This document shows, piece by piece, positions 41,768-50,881 of a stretch of DNA of 64,000 nucleotides (the first letter of the stretch is position 1; each line of letters begins with the position of its first letter). Source of the stretch: Bacteroidales bacterium (GTDB lineage Bacteria > Bacteroidota > Bacteroidia > Bacteroidales > VadinHA17); the NCBI GenBank assembly GCA_022865305.1, contig JALHSP010000116.1, forward strand, positions 62,001-126,000. Direction: 5' to 3'. The notes below the pieces were generated by a model that was not told the DNA's origin, ran no database searches, and was given only the letters and a program-made list of their open reading frames with translations. A program made the position numbers and the translations under genes.

Positions 41768-42265
41768 ATGGCTCAGAAGATTCTGATAGATATGATAAAA
41801 TTAAGGGCTGCAATGGTTGAAAATTCTTCCATGGTACTGCCCGAAGCCTTATTCTATCCATCAGGCAATTCAAACGGACTGAAGAGTGTCCGTGAGCTTG
41901 CCATATTCAGGTTTACCTGCAGGAAATGTGAAGATGCACCCTGTATAGGTGTTTGTCCGGCCGATGCACTTGAAAAAGATGAAGATGGAATAATTACACG
42001 GTATACCAATCTTTGTGTATCATGCAAGTCATGTGTAACAATATGCCCTTTTGGAACAATGATGACCGATTTCTTTAAACATCACAGGAACAGGGATTTG
42101 TTTTTTGATCTTGAAGATGTAAATGAGGTCGAAAAATTTATTAAAGCCTGTCCTCCAGGTACTGTTACTTTTACTGATGATGATGAATCTCCTGAAAAAA
42201 ATATTTATAAACTTAATGATAAAGTGCTCATTAAAGAATATTTGTATATCACTGAAAAACAGTAA
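41768..42265 (+). CDS. Ferredoxin-like double [4Fe-4S] protein
   Basis: The 165-residue protein carries CRKCEDAPCIGVC (about 56-68) and LCVSCKSCVTICP (about 83-95), two [4Fe-4S] motifs of the HycB/HydN type, and a further lone Cys in ACPPGT. It probably carries electrons between the diaphorase and the hydrogenase module. It starts 45 bases after the cNMP-like gene and ends 11 bases before the membrane subunit gene. It has no signal peptide and would act on the cytoplasmic side. Confidence 0.82.
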   Translation: MAQKILIDMIKLRAAMVENSSMVLPEALFYPSGNSNGLKSVRELAIFRFTCRKCEDAPCIGVCPADALEKDEDGIITRYTNLCVSCKSCVTICPFGTMMTDFFKHHRNRDLFFDLEDVNEVEKFIKACPPGTVTFTDDDESPEKNIYKLNDKVLIKEYLYITEKQ

Positions 42266-42276
42266 ATAACACTAAT

Positions 42277-43209
42277 ATGGCGGTTAATTTGTTTTATTTC
42301 CTTGTCTTCCCCGGTCTGCTGTTTGCTGCAACAGTAGGAGCTTTCTTATCCTGGTTCGACAGGAAAATTACTGCCAGGGTACAATTCCGGAAAGGGCCGC
42401 CTTTACTGCAGCCATTTTACGATTTCTTCAAATTATTACTGGTTAAAGAGACAATATTACCAAAGCACGGATCACCTGTGATCTTTCTGCTGGCTCCTGT
42501 ACTCTCAGTTTTCGGGGCAACAACTGCCGGGATTTTTATACTCCTGCCATTATTTAATATTACTACCGGATTCAGGGGAGACCTCCTGGTTATCTTCTAC
42601 CTTCTTACAATTCCTTCATTTTCTTATATAATCGGATCTCTGGCCTCGGCCAATCCACTGGCTGCCGTGGGAGGATCCAGGGAAATGAAGCTGATCCTGA
42701 GTTACGAACTGACCTTCCTTCTTTTCATTGCCGGAGTTATTATGAAATGCGGACAGGAGTTTAACCTCTATACTATTATACAGACACAGCAGGAGGGTTC
42801 ACCTTTTATCGGAAGCATTTCCGGAGTGCTCCTGTTCATTGTCGGGATATTCTGTATACAGGCAAAACTGGCACTCGTACCGTTTGATATGCCGGAAGCT
42901 GAAGCTGAAATAACAGAAGGAATTTTCATTGAATATTCAGGAGCAGCATATGCACTTATTAAACTGGCAAAATATATCATGTTATTTATCCTGCCGGCTT
43001 TTCTTATTGCATTGTTGATGAACGGTTTCAAACTCGAAGGAATAAATATCCTTTGGGCTGTACTTAAAGTTATTATGGTTGTTCTTATTCTTACACTTAT
43101 TAGAAATACAAATCCCAGGATCAAGATCAAGCAAGCGGTTAATTTCTTCCTTATCTGGATGAACCTCCTTGCTGTTATTGCACTGGTGCTGATTGCTTTT
43201 GGTTATTAA
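42277..43209 (+). CDS. NuoH/HycD-type membrane subunit of a group 4 [NiFe]-hydrogenase
   Basis: The 310-residue protein has about eight transmembrane helices. It keeps the NuoH-family landmarks FDRKITARVQFRKGPPLLQPFYDFFKLLLVK (about 28-58) and PFDMPEAEAEITEGIFIEYSG (about 204-224), where conserved acidic residues lie along the connection between the redox module and the ion-translocating part. In Mbh-type hydrogenases this subunit anchors the soluble arm. It begins the hydrogenase core of the operon. Confidence 0.92.
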   Translation: MAVNLFYFLVFPGLLFAATVGAFLSWFDRKITARVQFRKGPPLLQPFYDFFKLLLVKETILPKHGSPVIFLLAPVLSVFGATTAGIFILLPLFNITTGFRGDLLVIFYLLTIPSFSYIIGSLASANPLAAVGGSREMKLILSYELTFLLFIAGVIMKCGQEFNLYTIIQTQQEGSPFIGSISGVLLFIVGIFCIQAKLALVPFDMPEAEAEITEGIFIEYSGAAYALIKLAKYIMLFILPAFLIALLMNGFKLEGINILWAVLKVIMVVLILTLIRNTNPRIKIKQAVNFFLIWMNLLAVIALVLIAFGY

Positions 43210-43221
43210 ATATTAGTAGTT

Positions 43222-43635
43222 GTGGGTTTTAAAGATTATTGCTTCAAAAAGTCTCTCTGGGTTTTCCACTTCGGTGGAGCATCCTGCAATAATTGCGATA
43301 TAGAGATACTGGACTGTCTGACACCAAGACACGATCTGGAACGGTTCGGTATTCTTCTGGTCGGCAGTATAAGGCACGCTGATGTCCTCCTGGTCAACGG
43401 ATCAATTAACACCCGCGATAAGGATAGACTCCTGGAGATTTATAATCAGGCTCCCAAACCCATCCTTGTCGTTGCAATAGGTGCCTGCGGCTGTACAGGA
43501 GGTATTTTCGCTGAGAGTATCACTTTTGCAGGACCAGTGGACAAGATTATACCGGTAAATGCTTATATCCCGGGATGTCCGCCAAAACCTGAAGCTATAA
43601 TTGCAGGAATTGTGAAACTGGTGAATAAGTCATAG
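43222..43635 (+). CDS. [NiFe]-hydrogenase small subunit, group 4 (NuoB/HycG-like)
   Basis: The 137-residue protein starts at GTG 43222, the only usable start before the conserved region. It has ASCNNCDIE (about 18-26), IGACGCTGG (about 90-98) and YIPGCPPKPEAI (about 114-125), which supply the four ligands of the proximal [4Fe-4S] cluster. The short length without a signal peptide is typical of cytoplasm-facing group 4 enzymes. Its stop codon overlaps a run of heptamer repeats at 43633-43705. Confidence 0.92.
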   Translation: MGFKDYCFKKSLWVFHFGGASCNNCDIEILDCLTPRHDLERFGILLVGSIRHADVLLVNGSINTRDKDRLLEIYNQAPKPILVVAIGACGCTGGIFAESITFAGPVDKIIPVNAYIPGCPPKPEAIIAGIVKLVNKS

Positions 43636-43705
43636 GTGCAAGGTGCAGGGTGCAAGATATAAGACAAAAGAACGAGGAACGAGAAACGAAAAACGCGAAA
43701 CGAGG
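43633..43705. repeat. Heptamer tandem repeats between the small-subunit and NuoC-like genes
   Basis: The 7-base units TAGGTGC, AAGGTGC and AGGGTGC (43633-43653) are followed by degenerate heptads. Five clear units of another heptamer then follow: AACGAGG, AACGAGA, AACGAAA, AACGCGA, AACGAGG (43671-43705). A matching array, AAGGTAC repeated three times, lies at 56843-56863. Insertion here separates two genes that are otherwise tightly packed in the operon. Confidence 0.65.
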
Positions 43706-43717
43706 AACATAGATACG

Positions 43718-44146
43718 ATGGTGATTATAGAAAAACTTAAAGAAAACTTCAGTTCTGACATTCTTGAGATAGTTACAAAGAATGAGAAACGAATTATTGT
43801 TACAATAAAGCCTGATTCAATAATTAATATTGCTGAATATTTATACAAAACAGCAGGACTAAGGTTTATAATTGCTTCAGCCCTGCATACTAAAAAAGGA
43901 TTTGAGATACATTATCATTTCAGTATGGATTCAACAGGACTGGTACTCAATATTCATGTTATACTTGACAAAGAGAATCCGCAGATTGAATCGCTTTCGA
44001 ATATGTTCAATGCATCAAACTGGATTGAAAGAGAGATGCATGAGCTATTCGGTATCAATTTTCTCAATCACCCCAACCAGGAGAAGCTGATATCTGATGG
44101 CAACTGGGCAGAAGGCGTTTACCCTTACAGGAAAGAGTTTAAGTAA
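43718..44146 (+). CDS. NuoC/HycE-N-type subunit of the group 4 [NiFe]-hydrogenase
   Basis: From the ATG at 43718 the protein has 142 residues. An in-frame ATG at 43643 would translate the heptamer repeats and is rejected. It has the NuoC fold and the signature WIEREMHELFGINFLNHPNQ (about 101-120), ending in VYPYRKEF. It packs between the small and large subunits. It starts 82 bases after the small subunit because of the repeat insertion and lies 16 bases before the large-subunit gene. Confidence 0.88.
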   Translation: MVIIEKLKENFSSDILEIVTKNEKRIIVTIKPDSIINIAEYLYKTAGLRFIIASALHTKKGFEIHYHFSMDSTGLVLNIHVILDKENPQIESLSNMFNASNWIEREMHELFGINFLNHPNQEKLISDGNWAEGVYPYRKEFK

Positions 44147-44162
44147 TGACCGGAGTTAAAAG

Positions 44163-45365
44163 ATGAGCAAAAAGACAATCATACCAATAGGCCCCTATCA
44201 TCCTTTGCAGGAGGAACCGGAATTATTTAAGCTGTATTGTGATGGCGAAATTGTTAAGGACATAAAATGGGAAACCGGCTATAATCACAGGAGCATAGAA
44301 AAGCTCAGTGAATCTAAAACATATGACCAGGTTTTCTTCCTGGTGGAACGTATATGCGGCATATGTTCAACTTCACATCCTTTTGCTTTTGCCAATGCTG
44401 TTGAAGAAATTGGCAATATTGAAATTACTGACAGGGCTAAATATATCAGATCGATCATTGGTGAACTGGAACGTATTCACAGTCACCTGTTATGGGTCGG
44501 ACTTGCAGGTCATTTCCTCGGATATAATACTGTTTTCATGTGGGCATGGAAATACCGCGAACCGGTTCTTGATCTGTTCGAAATGATCACCGGTAACAGG
44601 AACAGTTATGCAATGTTTAAAGTAGGAGGTGTTCGCAGGGATATTGAAAATGTTAAAATATCCATTATCCGTAAAACTCTCAGCGATATCAGGAAAAAAA
44701 CCGATCTGCTTGCAGGAGCCGTAATGGATGATCCGGTAATTCATGCCAGGACGAAAGGTGTCGGTATCCTTACCAGACAGGATGTTATTGATTATGCTGC
44801 CGTTGGTCCTACCGCAAGAGCTTCAGGAGTAGCTATCGACGTAAGAAAAGACGATCCCTATGCAGCTTATCCGTTGGTTAACTGGAAAGTAATTACAGCA
44901 CAGGCAGGTGATGTATTCGCCAAAGCAGAGGTCAGATTGCTGGAGATGTATGAATCCATTTCAATTATTGAACAGTGTCTTAATGGACTGGAAAAAGTAA
45001 AGGAGGGAGAAATCACAGTAAAGGTTAAAGAAATCCCTGAAGGAATTGGGACCGGACGTGCAGAGGCACCGAGAGGAGAAGTTTTCCATTTTGTTGTATC
45101 AGATGGTTCTAACTCGCCTGCCAGACATAAAATACGGGCTCCGAGTTATGTAAATATTGCCACATTTAAAAAATCATGCATAGGGCAGACAATTGCAGAT
45201 GCCACTATCTCGCTTGCTGCTGTCGATCCATGTTACTGCTGCACTGAACGTATGGCAGTTGCTTATGATATTAACTCAGGGAAAAGGATTATGAACGCAA
45301 ATGAGTTGATAGATTGTTCGATAATGAGAACGGCCGAAATGAAGAAAAACCTAATCAATAATTAA
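44163..45365 (+). CDS. [NiFe]-hydrogenase large subunit, group 4 (NuoD-like with intact Ni site)
   Basis: The 400-residue protein keeps both nickel motifs: RICGIC (about 62-67) and DPCYCCTER (about 357-365). This shows a working hydrogenase site rather than a complex I subunit, which has lost these cysteines. About 35 residues follow the C-terminal motif, a peptide likely removed after metal insertion by the protease encoded at 51810. Group 4 enzymes evolve or use H2 and couple this to ion transport. The gene overlaps the next by one base (TAATG). Confidence 0.93.
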   Translation: MSKKTIIPIGPYHPLQEEPELFKLYCDGEIVKDIKWETGYNHRSIEKLSESKTYDQVFFLVERICGICSTSHPFAFANAVEEIGNIEITDRAKYIRSIIGELERIHSHLLWVGLAGHFLGYNTVFMWAWKYREPVLDLFEMITGNRNSYAMFKVGGVRRDIENVKISIIRKTLSDIRKKTDLLAGAVMDDPVIHARTKGVGILTRQDVIDYAAVGPTARASGVAIDVRKDDPYAAYPLVNWKVITAQAGDVFAKAEVRLLEMYESISIIEQCLNGLEKVKEGEITVKVKEIPEGIGTGRAEAPRGEVFHFVVSDGSNSPARHKIRAPSYVNIATFKKSCIGQTIADATISLAAVDPCYCCTERMAVAYDINSGKRIMNANELIDCSIMRTAEMKKNLINN

Positions 45366-47263
45366 TGAATGAGTTTGTCTCCATAGTACCCCAGCCTTCA
45401 GTTTGCGGTCATCTGCAATTTATGATTTTATTACCCGTTATCGTTGGACTTCTGCTGTTTTTAATTCCTGATAAATACAACAGATTTAAAGGGATCTTTG
45501 CTCTGATAATAAGTGTAATTGCAGGTTATTTCACTCTTTCATTATTCACTTCAGCAATTCAGATGACTGTTCTGAACGAGATTCTTGGAAAATCCTGTCA
45601 GGCAATATTCGGTCTGGACCTCATGAAGGATTCAACCAGCTTTTTTACATTCACTATCGACAATGTAAGTAAGCTTATAATTCTTTTCATAAGCCTTTTT
45701 GCCTTCCTGATCCTGCTTTATTCAATTGCTTATATCAAAACAGGCAGAGTTAAAAACTATTATACATGGTTCCTTATTACAATTGGTTGCTCTTATGGAG
45801 CAGTTCTGTCTGATAACCTGCTGTTATTCCTGACTTTCTGGGGTATTCTTGGAATTACGCTTTACAAACTGATTCCGGGACATAATGAGGAGAGTTCAGC
45901 TACTGCCAAGAAAACCCTTATCCTTATCGGAGCTTCAGATACCATAATGATTATCGGGATCGCCCTTTTATGGAGGCTAACCGGGTCATTCAGCATGAAC
46001 TCTATATCATTGCCAACAAACAATCCTTTATCGGTTGCAGCATTCCTGGCATTGTTAGTAGGCAGTTTCACAAAAGCAGGTGCTTTCCCCTTCCACACAT
46101 GGGTTCCGGATTATGCAAAGGATGCTCCTGCCTCTTCATCTGCACTGCTGCCTGCATCGCTCGATAAACTGCTTGGCATATATTTCCTGGCAAGGATTAC
46201 GACTGATATTTTCATCCTTACAGACGGAATAAGATTACTCCTTCTTACCATAGGTGTAATCACCATCATCATTGCTGTTATGATGGCTCTCGTTCAGCAC
46301 AATTACAAACGTCTTCTCGGATTTCACGCAGTTTCACAGGTAGGATATATGATCGTCGGATTCGGACTTGGTTCACTTATCGGTATTGCCGCTGGTTTGT
46401 TCCATATGATTAATCATGCTCTTTATAAAAGCGGCCTGTTCCTTTCCGCCGGATGTATTGAGTACCGTACAGGAGAGGAAAACATCGATGAGCTGGGAGG
46501 TCTGTCAAAAGCAATGCCTGTTACATTTTTTGCGGCTCTTATTTTTGCGATGTCAATTTCCGGAGTACCTCCGTTGAATGGTTTCGCTTCAAAATGGATG
46601 ATTTACCAGGGAATTATTGATTTTGGAAGCGGTACTGGGTTAGCAAACAAACTCTGGGTAATATGGCTTGGATTAGCTGTTTTTGGATCAGCTCTGACTC
46701 TTGCCAGTTTTATTAAATTTATCGGAGGAGTTTTTCTGAGCCGCAGCAAACCAGCGCTTGAGAAAGTGCGTGAGGTACCAGCATTAATGTGGATTCCTTT
46801 AGTTGTACTTGCATTGTTCTGCATTGTTTTTGGTGTATTTGCAACAAATTTCATTGTACCCAAACTATTTATGCCGATAACAGGTGAATTTGTATTTACC
46901 GGATACTGGAATTCCACGTTTGTCTCCCTCCTTATTCTGATTTCAATTATTCTGGGAATTATTGTTTATTTCGCAACCAGCCTGAAAAAATTCAGGACAG
47001 AGGATAGTTTCATCGGAGGTGAGAAGATACAGGACAGTACAAGCTATCCGACTCCTGAATTCTATAAAACCTTCGGAGAGTTTAAGTTCTTAGCCTGGAT
47101 GTACAGGAAAGCAGAAGAAAAGTTATTCGACATTTATGATTTATCAAAGCAGTTTGTGCTATGGTTAAGTCATAAACTTAGTGAAGCTCATACCGGTGTA
47201 TTGCCGGGTTATGTTATCTGGGTCTGTGCAGGACTAATCATTATGTTGCTCATTATGATATAA
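45365..47263 (+). CDS. NuoL/MrpA-type ion-translocating membrane subunit
   Basis: The 632-residue protein has about 14-16 transmembrane helices with the antiporter-family core, including SFTKAGAFPFHTWVPDYAKDAPASSSALLPASLDK (about 236-270) and the helix-break lysine region LFHMINHALYKSGLFLSAG (about 341-359). It is the length of the MrpA N-terminal part; the rest of MrpA appears to be encoded separately by the next gene, as in Mbh complexes. It probably moves Na+ or H+ across the inner membrane. A lone large antiporter subunit joined to hydrogenase genes is typical of Mrp-linked group 4 systems. Confidence 0.88.
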   Translation: MNEFVSIVPQPSVCGHLQFMILLPVIVGLLLFLIPDKYNRFKGIFALIISVIAGYFTLSLFTSAIQMTVLNEILGKSCQAIFGLDLMKDSTSFFTFTIDNVSKLIILFISLFAFLILLYSIAYIKTGRVKNYYTWFLITIGCSYGAVLSDNLLLFLTFWGILGITLYKLIPGHNEESSATAKKTLILIGASDTIMIIGIALLWRLTGSFSMNSISLPTNNPLSVAAFLALLVGSFTKAGAFPFHTWVPDYAKDAPASSSALLPASLDKLLGIYFLARITTDIFILTDGIRLLLLTIGVITIIIAVMMALVQHNYKRLLGFHAVSQVGYMIVGFGLGSLIGIAAGLFHMINHALYKSGLFLSAGCIEYRTGEENIDELGGLSKAMPVTFFAALIFAMSISGVPPLNGFASKWMIYQGIIDFGSGTGLANKLWVIWLGLAVFGSALTLASFIKFIGGVFLSRSKPALEKVREVPALMWIPLVVLALFCIVFGVFATNFIVPKLFMPITGEFVFTGYWNSTFVSLLILISIILGIIVYFATSLKKFRTEDSFIGGEKIQDSTSYPTPEFYKTFGEFKFLAWMYRKAEEKLFDIYDLSKQFVLWLSHKLSEAHTGVLPGYVIWVCAGLIIMLLIMI

Positions 47264-47283
47264 ATAACTGAAATTTGAACTAA

Positions 47284-47811
47284 ATGGAACTGTCCATATC
47301 TATAATAACGGGTTTAATGATTTTAGGAGCATTGTACGCTATCCATGCTAAGGATCTGCTTTCATCAGTAATAGCTTGTGGCATTGTAGGATACAGTTTA
47401 GTAATATGTTTTCTCTTACTGAAAGCTCCCGACCTGGCGATTGTCCAGATTGTAGTTGATACAATAACTTTAATTATAATGGTTGCAGTTGTCCTCGACA
47501 GTTCTCGGGAGGAATCATATTCAAAGCTTGACACACATGGGTATATTTCTGCAGTAACCGGTATTTTAATGATTGTGATACTTCTCTATTTCTTTGCTAT
47601 TTCAATTCAGTCGCTTGATGTTCTTGGGAAAAGCACATTACGAATGGCAAATTATTATATTGAAGGTGCTGCGCAAAAAACAGGAAGTGCAAACCTTGTT
47701 ACTGGTGTCGTTTTTGACTTCAGGGGTTATGATACTATGGGTGAAGCAGTTGTACTTGTAACTGCTGTATTGGGTGTGCTGACAATTTTAAGATTAAAAG
47801 GAAAAAAATAA
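47284..47811 (+). CDS. MrpA C-terminal / DUF4040 and MbhE-like membrane subunit
   Basis: The 175-residue protein has five hydrophobic helices. The first half (LLSSVIACGIVGYSLVICFLLLKAPDLAIVQIVVDT) matches the DUF4040 region of MrpA. The second half (TGVVFDFRGYDTMGEAVVLVTAVLGVL) matches the MbhE/MrpB-N segment. It thus supplies the part missing from the preceding gene. It begins 20 bases after it and is followed 6 bases later by the MrpB-like gene. Confidence 0.82.
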   Translation: MELSISIITGLMILGALYAIHAKDLLSSVIACGIVGYSLVICFLLLKAPDLAIVQIVVDTITLIIMVAVVLDSSREESYSKLDTHGYISAVTGILMIVILLYFFAISIQSLDVLGKSTLRMANYYIEGAAQKTGSANLVTGVVFDFRGYDTMGEAVVLVTAVLGVLTILRLKGKK

Positions 47812-47817
47812 GTTTCC

Positions 47818-48255
47818 ATGAAAGGTATGACATTAATAGTAAAAAAGACTACTCAGCTTATCGCGGGTATGATATTCATGTATGGAATTTATGTCATAGT
47901 GCATGGTCATCTTACGCCCGGAGGAGGATTCGCCGGAGGAGTTATTATTGCGGGTTCGCTTATCCTTGTTACACTTGCCTATGGCGGTGAATTTCTGAAA
48001 CTTGTAAAAGAAGAGGCAGGGACTACCATTATTGAAAGTATGGCTACTATCATGATAATCATGATTGCCACCGCAGGTTTCTTATTCGGGACAAAGATCT
48101 TTTTTAACAATTTCCTTCCCAAGGGTGTTGTTGGACAACTCGTAAGTGCAGGTGTTTTACCTCTGTACAACATTTTTGTTGGGACCGAAGTGGCCGCATC
48201 AATATTTATAATATTTCTTTCACTAATAATCTTTAAGGAGGAGTCACCGCAATGA
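47818..48255 (+). CDS. mnhB: MrpB/MnhB-type Na+/H+ antiporter subunit
   Basis: The 145-residue protein has four transmembrane helices and the MnhB signature YVIVHGHLTPGGGFAGGVIIAGSLIL (about 22-47). It is a structural subunit of the Mrp antiporter. Its end overlaps the start of the MnhC-like gene by four bases. Confidence 0.9.
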   Translation: MKGMTLIVKKTTQLIAGMIFMYGIYVIVHGHLTPGGGFAGGVIIAGSLILVTLAYGGEFLKLVKEEAGTTIIESMATIMIIMIATAGFLFGTKIFFNNFLPKGVVGQLVSAGVLPLYNIFVGTEVAASIFIIFLSLIIFKEESPQ

Positions 48256-48590
48256 TCGCATATATAATGTGTTTCATATTATTTCTCGTGGGATTGTATG
48301 GGGTAATAACAAGGAGGAACCTGGTTAAGATAGCAGTTTCAATGTCTATAATGGAAATAAGTACATTCCTCTTCTTTGCTCTGGTGGGATATATCGACGG
48401 AGGAGTTGCACCAATAGTTGATCCCGCTGATCCTGTCAAAACTTATGTCGATCCATTACCTCAAGCCCTGGTGCTTACAGCTATTGTAATCGGACTGGCA
48501 ACAACCTCAATGCTGATGGCTATTATTATAAGGCTTTACAGAAAATACGGGACGTTTGATATCAGAGAGATAAAAAACTTAAAAGGATAA
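48252..48590 (+). CDS. mnhC: MrpC/MnhC (NuoK-like) antiporter subunit
   Basis: The 112-residue protein has three transmembrane helices and follows the MnhC pattern: LVGLYGVITRRNLVKIAVSMSIMEIS (about 12-37) and DPLPQALVLTAIVIGLATTSMLMAIIIRLYRKYG (about 67-100). It is related to NuoK of complex I. It sits between MnhB and MnhD in the usual Mrp order. Confidence 0.92.
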   Translation: MIAYIMCFILFLVGLYGVITRRNLVKIAVSMSIMEISTFLFFALVGYIDGGVAPIVDPADPVKTYVDPLPQALVLTAIVIGLATTSMLMAIIIRLYRKYGTFDIREIKNLKG

Positions 48591-48592
48591 AT

Positions 48593-50131
48593 ATGAATCC
48601 GCTGATACCATTATTTGTTGTTATTCCTCTGGCTGGAGCTTTCCTGATCATGATTATTGGAAGGTTTGTCAAAGAGTTTAACAAGTACTTTGCATCTCTG
48701 ATACTTTTTTCCCTTGCCCTAATAAGTTTCTATTTCCTTTTTATAACCCGAGAAAACTTATTTGTATATAAAGTCGGAGGTTGGGAACCAATAAATAATA
48801 TTCCTATTGGAATTTATATGGTTATGGATGGCTTCACTGCAATTGTAGTTTGTATTATAAACCTTATAGGTTTCTTATCAGCCTTTTATTCAATCTCTTA
48901 CATAAAAAGATATACTTCAGAAAACTATTTCTACGCTTTATTTTGTCTTATGATTGCCGGAATGAACGGTGTTGTAATCAGTGGTGACATTTTCAATATC
49001 TTCGTTTTCCTTGAAATTTCGGTTATATCATCCTATGCTCTTGTAGCTTTCGGAGTTGAAAAAAATGAGCTGGAGGCTTCATTCAAGTACCAGGTTTTAG
49101 GGGGACTGGCCTCATTTTTAATCCTGTTTGGAATAGGATTCCTTTACTGGAAAACCAAAACACTGAATATTGCTGATATTAAAGGAGCTTTCAGTAATGG
49201 TTATGATAAAACATATTATCTGTTTGTTCAGATACTTCTATTAAGCGGCTTTGGTCTTAAAGCAGCCATTATTCCATTCCATGCATGGTTACCTGATGCA
49301 CACTCGTCTGCTCCTTCACCAATTTCTGCAATGCTTTCAGGTGTACTTATTAAAGCAGTCGGAATTTATGTAATTATCCGACTATTTTTCAATATGTTCT
49401 TTATCAGTGAGGGGATGTCTGTCCTTATTACCACTCTTGGGACCCTTTCAATGGTAATTGGCGTTTTCCTTGCAATCGGACAATGGGATATTAAAAGACT
49501 GCTTGCCTATCACAGCATTAGTCAGATGGGCTATGTGGTTATGTCAGTCGGCATCGGAATGATGCTTATTTCAAAAGGAGTCAGAAACGAAGTTGCTGCA
49601 TTAGCCATTGCCGGTGGAATTTTCCATCTTATCAACCATGCTGCTTTTAAAGGTCTTTTATTTCTTAATGCTGGAGCAATAGAATATTCGACCGGAACCC
49701 GCGACCTCAGGGAAATGGGCGGGTTGGCAAAAGCAATGCCTGTCACTTCGGCAACATCTTTTACAGCATCTATGTCCATTTCTGGTATACCGCCCTTTAA
49801 CGGATTCTTCAGCAAGCTGATAATTATTATTGCTGCCGTAATGGCTCACTTTTATCTGTTAGCTGCCCTTGCTGCAATTGTCAGTATAATAACCCTTGCA
49901 TCCTTCCTGAAATTTCAGCGGTATGCTTTTTATAATGAGGACCCGAATAAGAAAAAGAACAGCATTAAAGAGGTTCCATTTCCCATGCTGTTTAGTATGA
50001 TTATATTAAGTATTATTTGCCTTCTGCTGAGTATGTTGGCTTTCCCCGGTATCCGGGAAGCCATACTGATGCCGGCAATTGACATTCTTATGGATCCTTC
50101 AAAGTATTCTTCACAAATAATTGGAATGTAA
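48593..50131 (+). CDS. mnhD: MrpD/MnhD-type proton-translocating antiporter subunit
   Basis: The 512-residue protein has about 14 transmembrane helices with the antiporter motifs LSGFGLKAAIIPFHAWLPDAHSSAPSPISAMLSGVL (about 215-250) and GIFHLINHAAFKGLLFLNAGAI (about 342-363). Conserved lysines and a glutamate in these helices form the ion path. It is the second large antiporter-like subunit of the operon besides the NuoL/MrpA protein, so the complex has two channels of this type. Confidence 0.92.
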   Translation: MNPLIPLFVVIPLAGAFLIMIIGRFVKEFNKYFASLILFSLALISFYFLFITRENLFVYKVGGWEPINNIPIGIYMVMDGFTAIVVCIINLIGFLSAFYSISYIKRYTSENYFYALFCLMIAGMNGVVISGDIFNIFVFLEISVISSYALVAFGVEKNELEASFKYQVLGGLASFLILFGIGFLYWKTKTLNIADIKGAFSNGYDKTYYLFVQILLLSGFGLKAAIIPFHAWLPDAHSSAPSPISAMLSGVLIKAVGIYVIIRLFFNMFFISEGMSVLITTLGTLSMVIGVFLAIGQWDIKRLLAYHSISQMGYVVMSVGIGMMLISKGVRNEVAALAIAGGIFHLINHAAFKGLLFLNAGAIEYSTGTRDLREMGGLAKAMPVTSATSFTASMSISGIPPFNGFFSKLIIIIAAVMAHFYLLAALAAIVSIITLASFLKFQRYAFYNEDPNKKKNSIKEVPFPMLFSMIILSIICLLLSMLAFPGIREAILMPAIDILMDPSKYSSQIIGM

Positions 50132-50132
50132 A

Positions 50133-50618
50133 ATGAGATATGTAGCAGTATTCATATTATCCCTGATATTCTGGTTACTTTTAACCTTCAGATTCACTGT
50201 TCCGAACCTGATTGTCGGGTCTGTTGCAGCAGTAATTTGTTCAGCTATTTTTGCCAGGTATTATTTTCATAACGTTTATAAGTTTCTACAACCACACCGT
50301 TATTTCTGGTTTATCATTTACCTTTTCATTTTCGTCTGGGAATGCATTAAAGCTAATTTTGACGTTGCTTACAGGGTACTTCACCCAGCAATGCCAATTA
50401 GGCCCGGAATAGTGAAGGTTAAAACCACTTTAAAATCTGATTTTGCAAAAATGCTGCTTGCAAATTCAATTACGATGACACCCGGGACGATCTCAGTCGA
50501 TATTATTGATGACAATCTTTTTATACATTGGATCTATATCAGGTCAGAAGATCCTGAAGTTTATACAGGAATGATTACGGGAGCATTTGAAAAGTATATT
50601 AAAAGGATAATAGAATGA
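50133..50618 (+). CDS. mnhE: MrpE/MnhE antiporter subunit
   Basis: From the ATG at 50133 the protein has 161 residues. A TTG four codons upstream overlaps mnhD and is less likely. Two N-terminal hydrophobic segments, including FRFTVPNLIVGSVAAVICSAIFARYYF, precede a soluble domain with LLANSITMTPGTISVDIIDDNLFIHWI (about 110-137), the MnhE signature. Its stop overlaps the next start (ATGA). Confidence 0.9.
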   Translation: MRYVAVFILSLIFWLLLTFRFTVPNLIVGSVAAVICSAIFARYYFHNVYKFLQPHRYFWFIIYLFIFVWECIKANFDVAYRVLHPAMPIRPGIVKVKTTLKSDFAKMLLANSITMTPGTISVDIIDDNLFIHWIYIRSEDPEVYTGMITGAFEKYIKRIIE

Positions 50619-50881
50619 GTGATTACCTGAACATATTGCTGTACGTCCAGATTGGATTAAGCGTAATCTGCCTCTACAGGATAATCAGAGGACCAACAAT
50701 TCCTGACAGAATGGTTGGAGTTGATATTTTTGGGATTCTTGTTGTCGGTGTTTGCGCTATTATTTCAATACAAACTGAAAGATCCTTTATTCTTGATATT
50801 GGGATAGCTTGGATAATACTAAGTTTCATAGGAACTCTGACTTTGGCTAAATATTTAACCGGTAAAAAACTCAATGAATAA
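50615..50881 (+). CDS. mnhF: MrpF/MnhF antiporter subunit
   Basis: The 88-residue protein has three transmembrane helices and the family segment YRIIRGPTIPDRMVGVDIFGILVVG (about 21-45). It overlaps its neighbours by 4 bases upstream and 8 bases downstream, as is common in Mrp operons. Confidence 0.9.
   Translation: MSDYLNILLYVQIGLSVICLYRIIRGPTIPDRMVGVDIFGILVVGVCAIISIQTERSFILDIGIAWIILSFIGTLTLAKYLTGKKLNE

Noticed and set aside
44163-45365. NADH dehydrogenase (complex I) NuoD
   Set aside because: Both nickel-binding cysteine motifs are intact and a cognate maturation protease is in the operon.
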